Below are positions 26,199-34,711 of a DNA stretch of 64,000 nt, piece after piece. Location of the stretch: positions 310,001-374,000 of the forward strand of contig NZ_JOHR01000008.1 of NCBI RefSeq assembly GCF_000719775.1. Reading direction: 5' to 3'. The translations under genes and the position numbers were made by a program. This DNA is from Streptomyces sp. NRRL F-5135 (GTDB lineage: Bacteria > Actinomycetota > Actinomycetes > Streptomycetales > Streptomycetaceae). The notes under the pieces were generated by a model. That model was not told where the DNA came from. It did not search any database and was given only the letters and a program-made list of their open reading frames with translations. Position 1 is the first letter of the stretch. The number at the start of each line of letters is the position of its first letter.

Positions 26199-28034
26199 GT
26201 GAGCAGCGCCGACGGCAGTTCCGAGGACACCGGACAGACGGAAACGGAAGCGATACCCGAGGCCCCGGCCGGCTCCCCCGACTCCCCCGGGTCTGCCGGC
26301 TCCCCCGGCGGGGCCGGAGCCGGGCCGGTAGGTGGCCGTGGACGCGACGCATACGCGGCTCATGCGGGCCGCCCGGACGCGCCCGGTCCGGACGCGAAGG
26401 CCCCGGGCGGACGCGACGCACGGGCCGGGCGGGCGCACGGGCAGAAGCGCGGGCCCGTCGTCGCCGGTCTGATGCTCGGCACGGCGCTCGCCGCGCTCGA
26501 CGGCACCATCGTGTCCACGGCCGTCCCGCAGATCGTCGGCGACCTCGGCGGGTTCGCCGTCTTCTCCTGGTTGTTCTCCGGCTATCTGCTGGCCGTGACC
26601 GTCACGCTGCCGGTGTACGGGAAGCTCTCCGACACCTTCGGCCGCAAACCCGTCCTGATCGCCGGCATCGTGATCTTCCTCGTCGGCTCGCTCCTCTGCG
26701 CGACCGCCTGGAACATGGCCTCCCTGATCGCCTTCCGCGTCCTCCAGGGCCTCGGCGGCGGTGCGCTGCAAGGCACGGTGCAGGTCATCGCGGCCGACCT
26801 CTACCCCCTCGCCCAGCGCCCCAAAATCCAGGCCAAGTTGTCCACGGTCTGGGCGACCTCGTCGGTGGCGGGGCCGGCGCTCGGCGGGCTGCTCGCCGGG
26901 TACGCGGACTGGCGGTGGATCTTCCTGATCAACCTGCCGGTGGGCGCGCTGGCGCTGTGGCTGGTGGTCCGGTACCTGTACGAGCCCGGACGTAGGGCAG
27001 CGACGGCTCGGGCGCACGGAGCCTCGCCCAAGGAACCGGCACCCGCGCCCCGCCCCCGTGTCGACTGGGCCGGCGCGCTCGCCGTCTTCGCCACCGGCGC
27101 CCTGCTCCTGGCCGCGCTGGTCCAGGGCGGCGTCGCCTGGCCCTGGCTCTCCGCGCCCTCCCTCGCCCTCCTCGGCGCGAGCGCCGTCCTCGCCGCCGTC
27201 ACCGTCGTCATCGAGCGCCGCGCGGCGGAGCCGATCATTCCGGGCTGGGTCTGGCGGCGCCGCACCATCGCCGCCGTCAACCTCGCGCTCGGCGCCCTCG
27301 GCCTGCTGATGATCGCGCCCACCGTCTTCCTGCCGACGTACGCCCAGTCCGTGCTCGGCCTCGGCCCCATAGCGGCCGGGTTCGTCCTCTCCGCCATGAC
27401 CCTGAGCTGGCCGGTCAGCGCCGCGTTCGCCAACCGCGTCTACAACCGCATCGGTTTCCGCAGGACCGCCATCACCGGCATGTCCCTCGCCCTGCTCGTC
27501 CTGCTCGCCTTCCCCCTGCTCCCCTATCCCGGCAGCCCCTGGCACCCCGCGCTGATCATGCTGCTGCTCGGCGCCGCGCTCGGGCTGTTCCAACTGCCCC
27601 TGATCATCGGAGTCCAGGCGAGCGTCGGCTGGTCGGAACGCGGTACGGCCACCGCGTCCATACTCTTCTACCGCCAGGTGGGCCAGAGCGTGGGCGCCGC
27701 CCTCTTCGGCGCCGTCGCCAACGGCGTGCTCGCCGCCCGCCTCGCCCACGCGCCCGATCCGGACCTGCCGGACGATCTGGACTCGGTCTCCCACGCCCTG
27801 GAGAATCCGGCCGCCCTCACCGCCGACGCGGCGGACTACCTGCGCCGCGCGGTGGACACGGCGGTGGACCACGTCTACGTCGGCGCGGCGTGCGCGGCGG
27901 CCGTGGCCGTCCTGGTGCTCGTCTTCGTAGCCCCACGCCGCTTCCCGGTCATCCCGGACGACACAGAGGACAACCGGGACGAGCCGAGCAGCCCTGAGCG
28001 ACCGAGCAGCCCTGAGCGACCGGGCACGCCGTAG
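26199..28034 (+). CDS. MFS drug exporter, DHA2 (14-TM EmrB/QacA) family
   Basis: 611 residues, GTG start. A Gly/Pro/Ala-rich cytoplasmic N-terminus of about 85 residues precedes about 14 transmembrane helices. Motif A is GKLSDTFGRKP in loop 2-3; the first helix has LDGTIVSTAVPQI, the DHA2 motif D1; motif C-like GPALGGLLAGYADWRWIFLINLPVG follows helix 5. It should export hydrophobic drugs by proton antiport. No TetR/MarR regulator is adjacent; the long upstream spacer contains a large inverted repeat. The C-terminal tail ends in a tandem SSPERP. Confidence 0.93.
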   Translation: MSSADGSSEDTGQTETEAIPEAPAGSPDSPGSAGSPGGAGAGPVGGRGRDAYAAHAGRPDAPGPDAKAPGGRDARAGRAHGQKRGPVVAGLMLGTALAALDGTIVSTAVPQIVGDLGGFAVFSWLFSGYLLAVTVTLPVYGKLSDTFGRKPVLIAGIVIFLVGSLLCATAWNMASLIAFRVLQGLGGGALQGTVQVIAADLYPLAQRPKIQAKLSTVWATSSVAGPALGGLLAGYADWRWIFLINLPVGALALWLVVRYLYEPGRRAATARAHGASPKEPAPAPRPRVDWAGALAVFATGALLLAALVQGGVAWPWLSAPSLALLGASAVLAAVTVVIERRAAEPIIPGWVWRRRTIAAVNLALGALGLLMIAPTVFLPTYAQSVLGLGPIAAGFVLSAMTLSWPVSAAFANRVYNRIGFRRTAITGMSLALLVLLAFPLLPYPGSPWHPALIMLLLGAALGLFQLPLIIGVQASVGWSERGTATASILFYRQVGQSVGAALFGAVANGVLAARLAHAPDPDLPDDLDSVSHALENPAALTADAADYLRRAVDTAVDHVYVGAACAAAVAVLVLVFVAPRRFPVIPDDTEDNRDEPSSPERPSSPERPGTP

Positions 28035-28099
28035 TGCCGCGACGCGCTCCAGCCTGACGGCCCCCGCGCCACAGAGCCCGGTCGCCCGGCCGCGGCGAA

Positions 28100-28993
28100 T
28101 CAGTTCTCCGCCGGTGCCCGTCCGCCCGTCAGAGCCGACAGGCTCTGCTGCACCCGCGCCATGTGCGCCCGCACCTCGTCCCGCGTCCGCGCGTGCTCCG
28201 CCAGCAGCCGTTCGGTCTCCCGGGCGATGCCCTCCGCCCGGGCCCGCGCCTGCGCCAGCAGTTCGGCCGCCCGCTCCTGGGACTCCTCCTGTACGCGCCG
28301 CGCCTGCTCACGCGCCTCGGAGAAGAGCCGCTGGGCGTCCACGAGCGCGCCCTCCGCGTACGTCTCCCGTTCGGCGTTCGTGGCCTGCACCCCCTGCTTG
28401 CGGTCGGCGAACTCGCGGTCCTGGGCGGCCAGCCGTTCCGCCCGGCCACGCTCCAGTTCGTCGATCACCGCCTGCGTACGCCGCCGCACCTCCTCGACCG
28501 AGGCGAGCACCTCGCCGCGCTGTTCCTCGATACCGCGCACGGCCTCCGCCCGCTCCGCCTCGGCCGACTCCCGCGCGGCGGCCAGCACCCGCCCGGCGCA
28601 CGCCTCGGCCTCCGCCCGTACGGCATCGGCCTGTTCGCGGGCCGCCTCGGTGACCCGCCGCCCGGCCGCCTCGCCCGCGGCGACCAGCGCCCGGCACTCC
28701 TCGCGGGTCCTCGCCCGCAGTGCCGCCTCCTCCTCCACCGCCGCGGCCAGTACGCGCTGGGCGCCGGGCCCCAGGCTCTCGTAGGTCTGCGGTACGAGCG
28801 CCGCCACCCGCGCCCGGAGCACCTCGGCCTCTCCCTCCATGTCCCGGGCGAGCACGGTGAGTCGCGCCGCGCGCTCCCACAACTCGTCCCGCTGACGGCA
28901 GAGCACGGACACACGCAGATCGACCTGTTCGGGGCGGTAGCCCCGGCCCTTTACGGAGACGAAGCCATGAACCGACAGCGGTGCAGTACCCAT
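28100..28993 (-). CDS. Long coiled-coil protein (DivIVA/cellulose-binding-protein-like)
   Basis: 297 residues, almost entirely predicted coiled coil with very high Ala/Glu/Arg content from about 35 to 285 (for example ARESAEAERAEAVRGIEEQRGEVLASVEEVRRR). The N-terminal FVSVKGRGYRPEQVDLRVSVLCRQRDELWERA segment resembles the conserved start of Streptomyces coiled-coil 'cellulose-binding' or DivIVA-like proteins (GYRPxQVD). It is probably a cytoskeletal or polar-scaffold type protein; direct cellulose binding is not supported by sequence. ATG with an AGAGAGG ribosome site. Transcribed alone. Confidence 0.8.
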   Translation of the reverse strand: MGTAPLSVHGFVSVKGRGYRPEQVDLRVSVLCRQRDELWERAARLTVLARDMEGEAEVLRARVAALVPQTYESLGPGAQRVLAAAVEEEAALRARTREECRALVAAGEAAGRRVTEAAREQADAVRAEAEACAGRVLAAARESAEAERAEAVRGIEEQRGEVLASVEEVRRRTQAVIDELERGRAERLAAQDREFADRKQGVQATNAERETYAEGALVDAQRLFSEAREQARRVQEESQERAAELLAQARARAEGIARETERLLAEHARTRDEVRAHMARVQQSLSALTGGRAPAEN

Positions 28994-29139
28994 CTTTGAC
29001 GCCTCTCTCCGACACGAACGACAGATGACATACGCCTTAATCCTGTCGAATCAGAGCAAAGCGATCACAATGCGACACTCCGGCGTGCCGTCACGATCAA
29101 AGATGCGACAAAAGCCGTCACCCGGGCCGGTCATGAAAA

Positions 29140-29172
29140 GAGGCGCCCTTCGTGGATCACGAAGGGCGCCTC
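29140..29172 (-). terminator. Intrinsic terminator of the SUKH/deaminase pair
   Basis: A perfect 15-bp stem (GAGGCGCCCTTCGTG and its complement) with a 3-nt loop. On the minus strand it is followed by TTTTC. About 105 bp past the stop codon of the deaminase-SUKH-4 gene. Confidence 0.85.
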
Positions 29173-29277
29173 AGATCACCCAGTCATATGAACTGGCCGC
29201 ACCAGGGCGGACATGAACAGTCAGACAGCCAGGCAGTCGGACGGTCGGACAGTCGGGTAGTCAGAGCCGACGGCCCG

Positions 29278-32055
29278 TCAGAGCAGTCCGTCCCACATCT
29301 GTTCCAACAGCACCGACCACCAACTCTCCGGCGACGACAGCGCCGCCGGATCCAGCGCCGCGAGCTGCGCCTGGAAGTCCACCGTCCAGCGGCCCGCCTG
29401 CTCGGGATTGAGCCCGAACCTCAGCCGCCACATGCGCCCCAGCAACGCCAGCGACCGCGTGAACTCCGGCAGTCCGGTGTTGACGAACTGCGGCGGCACC
29501 GACTGCCCACCAGGGCCCGCCTCCACCGGGACGGCCATGATGTGCGCCGTACCGTACTGAACACACAGCGCACGGCCGAAGTCGCTGCCCAGCACCAAGT
29601 ACGAACCCGCGTCGGCCGCCGGCTGCACCTGCCGCTGCGCCGCCAGTTCGGCCAGCGTCGGCACCACCGGCTGCGCGGGCTGCGCCCAGAAGAACGGCCC
29701 GAAGTCCGCCGGCAGCCCCGCCCACACGAGCGTGCGCGCCACGACCTCCGGCACACCCTGCCGGGACACCGCCCGCTGGTCGAACCGGCACAGGGCCTGT
29801 GGCCCGAACGCCGCCACCAGCTCCTGCGCCACCCCCTCGGGAGGCACCGGCGGCGCCGGCGCCATCTGCGGCAACGGCGCCCGCACCGGCGCGGGCCGGG
29901 CGGGGCCGTCCGCCACCTGGTGCAACTCCCCCTGGTGGGTGAGCAGATGACGCATGCCCTGCTGCCTGCTGGCGTGGTCCTGACCGTACGGGGCGACACT
30001 CGTGATCCGCACCTGCGGCCACGTCTCCCGGATCATCCGCGCGCAGTAACCACCGGGCAGTTCGCACGACTCCAGCTCGGTGTGCAGTTCGAGCACCTGC
30101 TGCGGCGGCACGTTCATGGCGCGCAGCTCATGCAGGATCTGCCACTCGGGATGCGGGGTCCCAGGCGCGGAGCGCCGGATGAGCTGTGCCTCCGAGCCGT
30201 CGGGCGCGCGGTAGCGCAGCACGGCCTGGTAGCCGGGGCCGACGGTCGGCAGACCGGACTGCGGCCCCGGATAGCCGTACGCCTGGGGCGGCGGCTGCTG
30301 CGGCGCGTGCGGCTGAGCGGGCGGAGGAGGCCCCGGCGGTACGGGCCCGGGGGCGCCCGGCGGCATACCCGGAGGCGGACCGGGCGGCCCCGGCGGATTG
30401 GGTGGACCGGGCGGGCCGGGCGGCTGAGCCGTCGGCGGCTGCGGACCGACCTGGCCGGGCCCGGCCAGCATGGTCGCGGCCTGGTGCACCCCGCCCGGAG
30501 GCATACCACCCGGAGGACCGGGCGGACCGGGAGGCTGCGGGGCGCCGGGCGAGCCAGGAGGACCGGGAGGCCGAGGCGCGCCGGGCGGGCCCGGGGGCTG
30601 CGGAGGCCGCGACGGCCGGCCCCCCATGCTCGGGTCGGCGAGCATCGTCGCCGCGTGGTGCACTCCCCCCGGAGGCGTACCGGCACTCGGCTTCGGCGGC
30701 CCGGGAGGACCGGGCGGAGCCGGGGGCTGCGGAGGACCGGGCGGCCCGGGAGGACCGGGCGGGCGCGGCCCGTCCTGGTCGAGCTGGGGCGCCAGTTGCG
30801 TGGGCAGGTAGCCACCCGCCGGAGCGCCCGGAGCCCCCGGAGCGCCGGGGCCCGACGCCGAAGGGCCCGGAGGGCCCGGGGGGCCGGGAGGCGGCGGAGG
30901 CGCGAGTCCGGCACCGTGCGAACCGGGCGAGCCCTGCGAACCGGATGAGCCATGCGGTGATACGGGCGACTTGTCCGTCTCGGCATCGGCTATCGCCGCG
31001 GCCGGGCCCGTACCGACGCCGGAAGAAGAGGCGGAGCCGGCACCGGAAGCGGAGCCGGCACCCGCTCCGGAACCCGTCCCCGCGCCGGTCCCCGACCCCG
31101 CGCCCTGCTCGTCCAGCGCGGGCGAGACCGTCGTCCGCGGCAACTGACTGCCGCCGGACATCAGCGCGGTCGGCGCGTCGGCGCTGACCGCGGGCGGCGG
31201 TGTGTCGTCGTCCGTGCCGGAGATCGGCGGCGCGAACACCGTCATCGGCAGGGGTACGGAGCCGTCCTGCGCCGAGCCGGACGACGCGTTCGTATCGGTC
31301 CCGGCCCACGGCGTGGCCCCGGCCGGATCAGCGGCACCCCCGGCGACGCCGCTGCCCATGCTGTTGCCACCGCTGCTGTCACCGCCACCGGCCGGTTCCG
31401 GCCAGGCGGAGGCGGCGCCGGGCGTCGAGGCCGAACCACCCCGCGACGCACCGCCGGCCGCACCGGCGGCCCCGCCCGCGCTCGTACCCGTACCCGTACC
31501 CGTACCCGAGCCGTGACCGCCGGAAGACGCGCCCCCCAGAGACGAGTTCCCCAGGGAGGCCCCCGCCGGCGAACCGGCCGACGAGCCTTCCGCATCCGAA
31601 GGCGATCCCGCCGAGGATCCCGTCGACGCGCCGGCCGACGCGCCGGCCGATGTCCTCCGATCCGGAATACCCATCTTGTCCGCCGCATCCTGCAACCACT
31701 CCGGCGGCGTCAGCAGGAACGACGTCTGGTTCAGGTCGACGCGCTGCGGCGTCTCCGGCGCGGCCGGCTGCGCCGGCACCGCCGGCGTCCCGTACTCCTC
31801 CTCGTACCGCCGGATCACCTCACCCACCGGCAGCCCGGGCCACAGCGTGGCCTCACCGCTGTCCCGGGCGATCACCAGCCGCTGCCGGCCGCCGTCCGAC
31901 GACGTCGGACCGCCCTCGCGGTCCTCCGCCCACACCACGAAGCCCAGCTCGAACTCCCGTACCCGCACCTCACGCTGCTGGTAGCCGGGCAGATCGCCGT
32001 TCACCCACTCTTCCGCGCGCTCCTGCGCCTGCGCGAAGGTCACCATCGCGCTCAC
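29278..32055 (-). CDS. Imm35-like / deaminase-like / SUKH-4 fusion protein
   Basis: 925 residues, GTG start. The N-terminal about 85 residues (FAQAQERAEEWVNGDLPGY... FVVWAEDREG... GEVIRRYEEEYGTP) resemble the YrhB/Imm35 immunity fold. Then come about 500 residues of Ser/Gly/Ala- then Pro-Gly-Pro-rich, collagen-like linker. Residues about 608-735 look like a nucleic-acid/nucleotide deaminase, with HPE (635-637) as the [HC]xE motif and TELESC...GGYC (Cys664, Cys671) as the other zinc ligands. Residues about 737-925 match SUKH-4. No signal peptide or membrane segment. Its start overlaps the upstream WHH/SUKH gene by GTGA, so both are made together. Known biology of these domains is polymorphic-toxin immunity; the role of this fusion is unknown. 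Confidence 0.8.
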   Translation of the reverse strand: MSAMVTFAQAQERAEEWVNGDLPGYQQREVRVREFELGFVVWAEDREGGPTSSDGGRQRLVIARDSGEATLWPGLPVGEVIRRYEEEYGTPAVPAQPAAPETPQRVDLNQTSFLLTPPEWLQDAADKMGIPDRRTSAGASAGASTGSSAGSPSDAEGSSAGSPAGASLGNSSLGGASSGGHGSGTGTGTGTSAGGAAGAAGGASRGGSASTPGAASAWPEPAGGGDSSGGNSMGSGVAGGAADPAGATPWAGTDTNASSGSAQDGSVPLPMTVFAPPISGTDDDTPPPAVSADAPTALMSGGSQLPRTTVSPALDEQGAGSGTGAGTGSGAGAGSASGAGSASSSGVGTGPAAAIADAETDKSPVSPHGSSGSQGSPGSHGAGLAPPPPPGPPGPPGPSASGPGAPGAPGAPAGGYLPTQLAPQLDQDGPRPPGPPGPPGPPQPPAPPGPPGPPKPSAGTPPGGVHHAATMLADPSMGGRPSRPPQPPGPPGAPRPPGPPGSPGAPQPPGPPGPPGGMPPGGVHQAATMLAGPGQVGPQPPTAQPPGPPGPPNPPGPPGPPPGMPPGAPGPVPPGPPPPAQPHAPQQPPPQAYGYPGPQSGLPTVGPGYQAVLRYRAPDGSEAQLIRRSAPGTPHPEWQILHELRAMNVPPQQVLELHTELESCELPGGYCARMIRETWPQVRITSVAPYGQDHASRQQGMRHLLTHQGELHQVADGPARPAPVRAPLPQMAPAPPVPPEGVAQELVAAFGPQALCRFDQRAVSRQGVPEVVARTLVWAGLPADFGPFFWAQPAQPVVPTLAELAAQRQVQPAADAGSYLVLGSDFGRALCVQYGTAHIMAVPVEAGPGGQSVPPQFVNTGLPEFTRSLALLGRMWRLRFGLNPEQAGRWTVDFQAQLAALDPAALSSPESWWSVLLEQMWDGLL

Positions 32056-33029
32056 CCCTCCACCGGGACGACGCGCACGAAGCCGCCGTCCACCATCAGG
32101 TTCGCCACGGTCTCCAGCTCCGGCGGACTGCCCGCCAGCCGCAGCAGGAACGCGTCGAAGTCGTCACCGCACGGCAGCAGCAACCGCTCCACGCGCTCCC
32201 GCACGCTCCAGCCGTCCCGGTCCCCGGCGTCGTCGTACGCGCAGAACCAGACCGAACCGACCCGCTCACCCTTGACCTTGACCGCCAGGATGCCGCCCTG
32301 GACGAACGCGACACCCAGAAAGTCCTTGGTCAGGTGGTCGCGCAGACACTTGTTGACGTACACCAGGTCATTGACCGCGGCCTCGTCCCGCACGGTGAAG
32401 AACGGCTGGTCCACCAACAGCCCCAGCTCGGGATCCAGCGCCGCGCCCACCGGCGCGCAGCCGCCCGCCGCCTTCAAGAAGGAACGGTACGCCCCCGGCA
32501 GCCGGTAACCCAGGTCCTCCTCCACACCCAGCACCTGCTGCTCCGTGACCGCCACCGATCCCTTCGGCAGCCGCACGTGCACCGGCCGGGTCTCCTGGAG
32601 CGGACGCGTACCCCGTTTGCCGTGGTCCACCTCCGCCGTGGCCAGACCGCCATGGTGCCGCAGCAACGCCTTCACCTCCGCCGGCACCAGCATCAGCCGG
32701 CGGGAGGCCGGCACGTGGTGCCAGGTCCAGCCGTGCGGAGTGGCCACCGCGGGAATCGTGTCCCACAGCTCATGGCCGGTCGCGTGCAGCGCGGCGTTGG
32801 CCGACACGTAATCCGTGAGCCGCAGCTCGTCCACGCCGAAGCCCTCCGGGGGCTCGGCGATCTCCACGGCGGCACGCGCGTACGGCGAGAAGTCCGGGTA
32901 GCCGTTGTCGTCCACGCGCACACCTCTGGGGTGGCGGGCGGCCCGGACCGGGTCCGGGAAGTTCACGACCTGCCCGGCATAGGCCGCGTTCGGTGGCGCG
33001 GCTTGCTGCCCGAGCCGACCTGTCGTCAT
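32052..33029 (-). CDS. WHH-type nuclease fused to SMI1/KNR4 (SUKH) domain
   Basis: 325 residues from the ATG at MTTGRLG, which has AGGGGG upstream. The first half resembles the WHH branch of the HNH/ENDO VII nuclease toxins: GYPDFSPYARAAVEI, ELWDTIPAVATPHGWTWHH (W103-H104-H105) and RLMLVPAEVKALLRHHGG. The C-terminal half (about 155-320) is a SUKH/SMI1-KNR4 domain (VTEQQVLGVEEDLGYRLPGAYRSFLKAAGG, LDPELGLLVDQPFF, VAFVQGGILAVKVKG). Nuclease toxin and immunity folds are therefore on one chain. Whether the nuclease is active is unknown, although its histidines are present. It leads the minus-strand pair. Confidence 0.82.
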   Translation of the reverse strand: MTTGRLGQQAAPPNAAYAGQVVNFPDPVRAARHPRGVRVDDNGYPDFSPYARAAVEIAEPPEGFGVDELRLTDYVSANAALHATGHELWDTIPAVATPHGWTWHHVPASRRLMLVPAEVKALLRHHGGLATAEVDHGKRGTRPLQETRPVHVRLPKGSVAVTEQQVLGVEEDLGYRLPGAYRSFLKAAGGCAPVGAALDPELGLLVDQPFFTVRDEAAVNDLVYVNKCLRDHLTKDFLGVAFVQGGILAVKVKGERVGSVWFCAYDDAGDRDGWSVRERVERLLLPCGDDFDAFLLRLAGSPPELETVANLMVDGGFVRVVPVEG

Positions 33030-33529
33030 GGCGTTTGCCCCCTGCTGCTTCCGGCTGGTTCCACAGCCCTGGTTCAGCACAGCCTATGCGGTGGGGCAAG
33101 AGGGGATCGGAGGCTCCTCCCCGGCAGCCGCCGCACGCTTCCCACCACGGCACGCGCCCTCGTGCGCTCCCCCGCCACGTCCCACGCCGTCGCACGTTCC
33201 CCCGCCACGACCCGCGCCACCACACGCTCCCCCGCCCGCGGGGCGACCGGCCCGCCCCGGCGGCCCCGGCGACGACCGGCGGCCCCCCGGCCACCCGCGC
33301 CCCCGCGTCAGCACAGACGTCGCCCTGCCGTGACCAACGGTCACGTACGAGTGACCCAGCGCCGACACCACCCGCACATCACCGCCCCAGCTTCCCCACA
33401 GCCCGTCACATTTGGCAGGCTGTCACCCCCAACACGGGAGCACGGGGGCGTGTACACCTGGCACATTTCTGACGCGACGACGTCGACCAGCGGCTGAGCA
33501 CAGCCGGTACGGGGAGGGGAGCAAGCACC
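33030..33529. other. 500-bp divergent promoter region of the SUKH/deaminase cluster
   Basis: No gene is recognised; frames here are Pro/His/Arg-rich products of a 30-bp repeat. It separates the minus-strand WHH/SUKH gene from the plus-strand deaminase gene and must carry both promoters. Confidence 0.5.
33131..33240. repeat. 30-bp tandem repeats in the divergent promoter
   Basis: Three and a half units phased exactly 30 bp apart. Each contains CGC(A/T)CGCTCCCCCGCC-like sequence (CGTGCGCTCCCCCGCCACG, CGCACGTTCCCCCGCCACG, CACACGCTCCCCCGCCCGC), with a partial copy CGCACGCTTCCCACCACGG first. Confidence 0.65.
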
Positions 33530-34030
33530 TTGCACGCAGCACCGACGGACACCACCGGCGACCCACGCCTGAGCTGGAGCGCCCCCGACACCCACCGTGC
33601 CCCGACCCTCCTGCACCGCCGCGACGGCATCCTGCCCGCCGTCGCGGCGGCACTCTCCGTACGCGGCGAGACCCTCACCTCCACCGCGGGCAAAGGCGAC
33701 CGGCCACCCGCCCTCCACCCCCTCGTACAGGATTTCCTCGACACCCTCACCAGCGGCCAGCGCGAACGGTTCACCGGCCGCTGCCCCGAAGCGATCCTGC
33801 TCTCCCGCCACCTCACCGCCGCCGACGCCGTCCGCTCCAAACGGGCCAGACGAAAACCCATGACGCACGGCGAGGCACGCCGTGCCCTCAAACAGGCGAA
33901 ACTGACCGCCCGCCGCATCCGCGAGGACGGCGATCCGCTGCACGGCAGCTACGCCCCGCCCTGCCGCTCCTGCACCGCGCTGCTCGCCCATTTCGGCGTA
34001 CGCTCCGTCGACCCCACCCAGAACGGCTGA
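33530..34030 (+). CDS. YwqJ-related putative deaminase
   Basis: 166 residues, TTG start with GGGGAGGGG upstream. The family core is GRCPEAILLSRHL (Cys85-Pro-Glu87) and APPCRSCTALLAHFGV (Cys145, Cys148). This gives the [HC]xE plus PCxxC zinc-deaminase pattern complete: E87 would be the proton shuttle, and C85, C145 and C148 the zinc ligands. YwqJ-type deaminases were predicted as nucleic-acid-modifying toxins of polymorphic systems. Here the domain is nearly the whole protein, has no secretion or pre-toxin module, and is followed four bp later by a SUKH-3 gene, presumably its neutraliser. Confidence 0.8.
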   Translation: MHAAPTDTTGDPRLSWSAPDTHRAPTLLHRRDGILPAVAAALSVRGETLTSTAGKGDRPPALHPLVQDFLDTLTSGQRERFTGRCPEAILLSRHLTAADAVRSKRARRKPMTHGEARRALKQAKLTARRIREDGDPLHGSYAPPCRSCTALLAHFGVRSVDPTQNG

Positions 34031-34033
34031 GCG

Positions 34034-34537
34034 ATGCCCGACCTCAACACCACCCGTTTCCCCGTCCCCGTCGACGCCGCGCTCCGCGAGGCAGGCTGGC
34101 AGCCGGGGCGCTGGGTCATACACCAGGCGGAGGAGTGGGCCGACACGCTCCGCGCACACACCACCCCCGCCGGACACCGGCTGACCGTCCTCCCCACCGC
34201 GGTCGAGGCCTGGGCCGAATTCGGCGGCCTGCGCGTCACCGCCAAGGGCCCGGGCCGCCAGATCGCCCCGGCCACCGTACGGATCGACCCGACCGCCGGA
34301 CTCCACCTCGCCCGCACGCTCGCCGACCTCGGCCGGTCCCTGGACACGGAGCTCAGCCCGCTCGGCGAGGAAGGCGACGGCCAGGCGGTCCTCGCCATCG
34401 ACGCCGAAGGACGCGTCTACAGCGTCGACCACACCGGCGACTGGTACCTCGGCGCGACCTTCGACCAGGCACTGGGCACCTTGCTGACGGGCATGGAACC
34501 GGAACGACTGACGCCGGAACGACCGACACAGGCCTGA
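34034..34537 (+). CDS. SUKH-3 domain protein
   Basis: 167 residues. SUKH-3 immunity-type fold: FPVPVDAALREAGWQPGRWV at the start, AVEAWAEFGGLRVTAKGPGRQIAPATVRIDP in the middle and QAVLAIDAEGRVYSVDHTGDWYLGATFDQALGTLLTG at the end. It has a weak ribosome site and begins three bp after the stop of the deaminase gene, so it is translationally coupled to it, as expected for a toxin-immunity pair. Soluble, acidic. Confidence 0.85.
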   Translation: MPDLNTTRFPVPVDAALREAGWQPGRWVIHQAEEWADTLRAHTTPAGHRLTVLPTAVEAWAEFGGLRVTAKGPGRQIAPATVRIDPTAGLHLARTLADLGRSLDTELSPLGEEGDGQAVLAIDAEGRVYSVDHTGDWYLGATFDQALGTLLTGMEPERLTPERPTQA

Positions 34538-34711
34538 CGCCGAGTGCCGGGGCGCCGAGTGCCGAGCACCGAGCCGCACCCGGCCGGACCCCGACCCGGC
34601 GGAACCGACCGGACCGACCGGACCGACCGCACCGGGCCCCGACCGGCTGAAACCGCCCCGGCCGAACCGAGCGAACCGCACTCGCCCGAACCCGACCAGC
34701 CGGACCGAACG

